NCBI GenBank assembly: GCA_030067055.1
Contig: JASJAL010000396.1
Location: 1 to 7,062, forward strand
Length of the DNA stretch: 7,062 bases
Origin: Kiloniellales bacterium
GTDB lineage: Bacteria; Pseudomonadota; Alphaproteobacteria; Kiloniellales; JAKSBE01
Reading direction: 5' to 3'
Part shown: positions 6,162 to 7,062 of the stretch, piece after piece
Layout of the letters: every line of letters starts with the position of its first letter
Position numbering within the stretch: position 1 is the first letter of the stretch
Notes under the pieces: generated by a model
Databases searched by the model: none
What the model saw: only the letters and a program-made list of their open reading frames with translations
Told to the model about the DNA's origin: nothing
Position numbers and translations under genes: made by a program

Positions 6162-6707
6162 TCAGGCGCTCAGCGGCTGCAGCAGCTCCTGGGTGCCGTC
6201 CTCGGGCAGGACGCTGATCTTGAAGAAGCGGTAGATCTCGCGGAGGCGATCCAGGGTGATGCCCTCGCGCTGCTCGACCGCCAGGGGATGGTCGGTCGGC
6301 TCCAGCTCGATGAAGGGCCGCAGGCCGCCGTCGCGCAGGTGGGCGCGCGCCTTCAATTCGGTGGTCTTGGGGAAGAGTTCGATGTTGCTCGAGAACCAGC
6401 CCAGGAAGGAGCCCTCCTCGGCCCGGCGGTCGGCGTCGTAGAGCTCGACGAAGCGATCGAAGTCCGCCTCGCCCAGGGACACCCAGGTCCCCCAGGCGAA
6501 GACCTCCTCGGTCCCGATCACCGGGATCTCGAGGCAGCCGCGCACGAAGAACCACTTGTCGTCGATCACGCAGGAATCGCTGGTCAGCTCGCAGCGCTCT
6601 TCGCGCTCGGTCTCGGGCACGTCCAGGTAGAAGACAGGATAGGACCAGCCGATATCCGGGATGCCGCTATGGAAATCACCGCAGCTGGCGCACTTGAAAC
6701 GAAACAT
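6162..6707 (-). CDS. DUF2199 domain-containing protein
   Basis: A 181-residue soluble protein filling the usual length of DUF2199. The start has a CxxC pair (Cys6, Cys9 in FKCASCGDFHSG) that resembles half of a zinc ribbon; further cysteines are at 39, 46 and 58. Family-typical stretches follow: CVIDDKWFFVRGCLEIPV at 46-63, FAWGTWVSLGEADF at 70-83, FLGWFSSNIELFPKTTELKA at 101-120, and IELEPTDHPLAVEQREGITL at 133-152. The biochemical function of the family is not known to me. I place the start at the ATG at 6707, because GGAGGA (6715-6720) is seven bases upstream; an adjoining TTG at 6710 is less likely. It ends 33 bp from the convergent peptidase stop, and the short gap has only an 8-bp direct repeat GACAGCGG (6127-6134 and 6146-6153). 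A hairpin-rich leader precedes it. Confidence 0.92.
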   Translation of the reverse strand: MFRFKCASCGDFHSGIPDIGWSYPVFYLDVPETEREERCELTSDSCVIDDKWFFVRGCLEIPVIGTEEVFAWGTWVSLGEADFDRFVELYDADRRAEEGSFLGWFSSNIELFPKTTELKARAHLRDGGLRPFIELEPTDHPLAVEQREGITLDRLREIYRFFKISVLPEDGTQELLQPLSA

Positions 6708-6712
6708 CAATC

Positions 6713-6777
6713 CGTCCTCCGGACGCGGCCCTGACGCCGCCTGAACGCAGGCGGCCGAACCCGCAAGGGACGGGTTC
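6713..6777 (-). promoter_or_regulatory. Hairpin-rich leader upstream of the DUF2199 gene
   Basis: Three tandem hairpins lie just before the start. GAACCCG (6757-6763) pairs with CGGGTTC (6771-6777), a 7-bp stem. GCCGCCTG (6736-6743) pairs with CAGGCGGC (6748-6755) around a four-base loop, an 8-bp stem. CGTCC (6713-6717) pairs with GGACG (6721-6725) and would enclose the ribosome site GGAGGA. GCGGC (6725-6729) can instead pair with GCCGC (6736-6740), competing with both of the last two. On the minus-strand RNA this could hide or expose the ribosome site. It matches no riboswitch class I recognise, and GC-rich sequence gives many chance hairpins. Confidence 0.35.
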
Positions 6778-6800
6778 CCGGTGCCGCCAAGACCGAGTTC

Positions 6801-6817
6801 CGGCAGCTTGCCGCAAG
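6801..6817. promoter_or_regulatory. Overlapping short palindromes, possible operator
   Basis: CGGCA-GCT-TGCCG (6801-6813) and CTTGC-C-GCAAG (6807-6817) overlap in the intergenic region about 100 bp upstream of the DUF2199 start. The position suits a regulator site, but nothing identifies the protein that would bind. Confidence 0.2.
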
Positions 6818-6858
6818 GTGGTGGACATTTGGTGAAAGCCGCCCCGAAGAATGACTAA

Positions 6859-6910
6859 GCCTCTTCGCCTATACCATTTTCGGGAAGAGGCGCCGCCCTC
6901 TTCGCCCATA
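6859..6910 (-). repeat. Direct and inverted repeats of CTCTTCGCC in intergenic region
   Basis: CTCTTCGCC followed by T/C and ATA occurs at 6861-6873 and 6898-6910, 37 bases apart. Between them is an inverted copy, GAAGAGGC (6884-6891). The middle arm can pair with GCCTCTTC (6859-6866; 8-bp stem, 17-base loop) or with CCTCTTC (6897-6903; 7-bp stem, 6-base loop), but not both. On the minus strand the structure follows the partial gene ending at 6956 by about 50 bases, so it may be that gene's terminator; it lacks a clear T-run. Confidence 0.4.
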
Positions 6911-6955
6911 GATTGCTCCAGGATGCCGTGGCGGGCGCGATCGGGACGGCGGCGG

Positions 6956-7062
6956 TCAGCACTCCAGGTTGCGCCGCCTGGTCCTTTCCGGCGGACGCTC
7001 GAAAGGCTGATTCAGGGGCAGGATCCAGTCGGCCGGCCAGAGGTCCCGCTCGACCGTGACCA
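6956..7062 (-). CDS. C-terminal end of an unrecognised protein (5' partial)
   Basis: Reading the minus strand from the window edge gives 34 open codons ending in TGA at 6958-6956. The peptide contains DLWPADWILPLNQPF followed by a proline/arginine-rich tail ending NLEC. It is credited as real coding sequence because 30 of the 34 codons end in G or C, as in the other genes here, and the tryptophan- and proline-containing segment looks like ordinary protein; the other frames do not look better. I do not recognise the family and the bulk of the protein lies outside the window. Confidence 0.6.
   Translation of the reverse strand, partial: VTVERDLWPADWILPLNQPFERPPERTRRRNLEC

Noticed and set aside
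6781..6858. Short plus-strand frame starting GTG and ending TAA in the intergenic region
   Set aside because: Only about 25 codons, mixed third-position bases and no credible ribosome site.
6676..6909. 77-residue minus-strand frame in the intergenic region
   Set aside because: Arg/Gly/Ser-rich, overlaps the DUF2199 start in another frame, no ribosome site or domain; judged non-coding.

Overview
The window is a 7.06 kb piece of a GC-rich chromosome with dense gene packing, GC-rich third codon positions and housekeeping or accessory metabolic genes of proteobacterial type. The mix (FCD-type GntR regulator with MOFRL glycerate kinase and pyruvate kinase, RarD, a secreted TPR protein, a DUF2817 peptidase, a DUF2199 protein) fits an alphaproteobacterium, perhaps a Rhodospirillales-like marine or soil lineage. 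That placement is inference from gene content and composition only. I see no insertion sequence, phage gene, CRISPR array, tRNA or rRNA.

Layout. (1) Positions 1-3322, plus strand: the C-terminal part of a GntR/FCD regulator, overlapping by 4 bp (ATGA) a class II glycerate 2-kinase, followed 56 bp later by pyruvate kinase. With enolase supplied from elsewhere, these enzymes carry D-glycerate to 2-phosphoglycerate, PEP and pyruvate, so this looks like a self-regulated glycerate catabolic operon. (2) Positions 3323-3380: a short, unusually AT-rich convergent gap. (3) Positions 3381-4952, minus strand: a RarD/EamA-type transporter downstream of an exported three-repeat TPR protein, separated by a 99 bp gap holding strong overlapping hairpins. 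(4) Positions 4953-5042: a divergent promoter region with an 8-bp inverted repeat. (5) Positions 5043-6128, plus strand: a cytoplasmic M14-type zinc peptidase or deacylase of the DUF2817 family. (6) Positions 6162-6707, minus strand: a DUF2199 protein converging on the peptidase gene with a 33 bp gap, preceded by a hairpin-rich leader. (7) Positions 6708-6955: a 248 bp non-coding region with two sets of inverted repeats. (8) Positions 6956-7062, minus strand: the last 34 codons of an unrecognised gene that runs off the window.

Nothing here is clearly a new defence or mobile system. The items most worth a second look are the regulator-glycerate kinase-pyruvate kinase module, the AT-rich spacer after pyk that may be a dispersed repeat, the competing hairpins at 4352-4387, 6713-6777 and 6859-6903, and the DUF2817 peptidase whose substrate is unknown.
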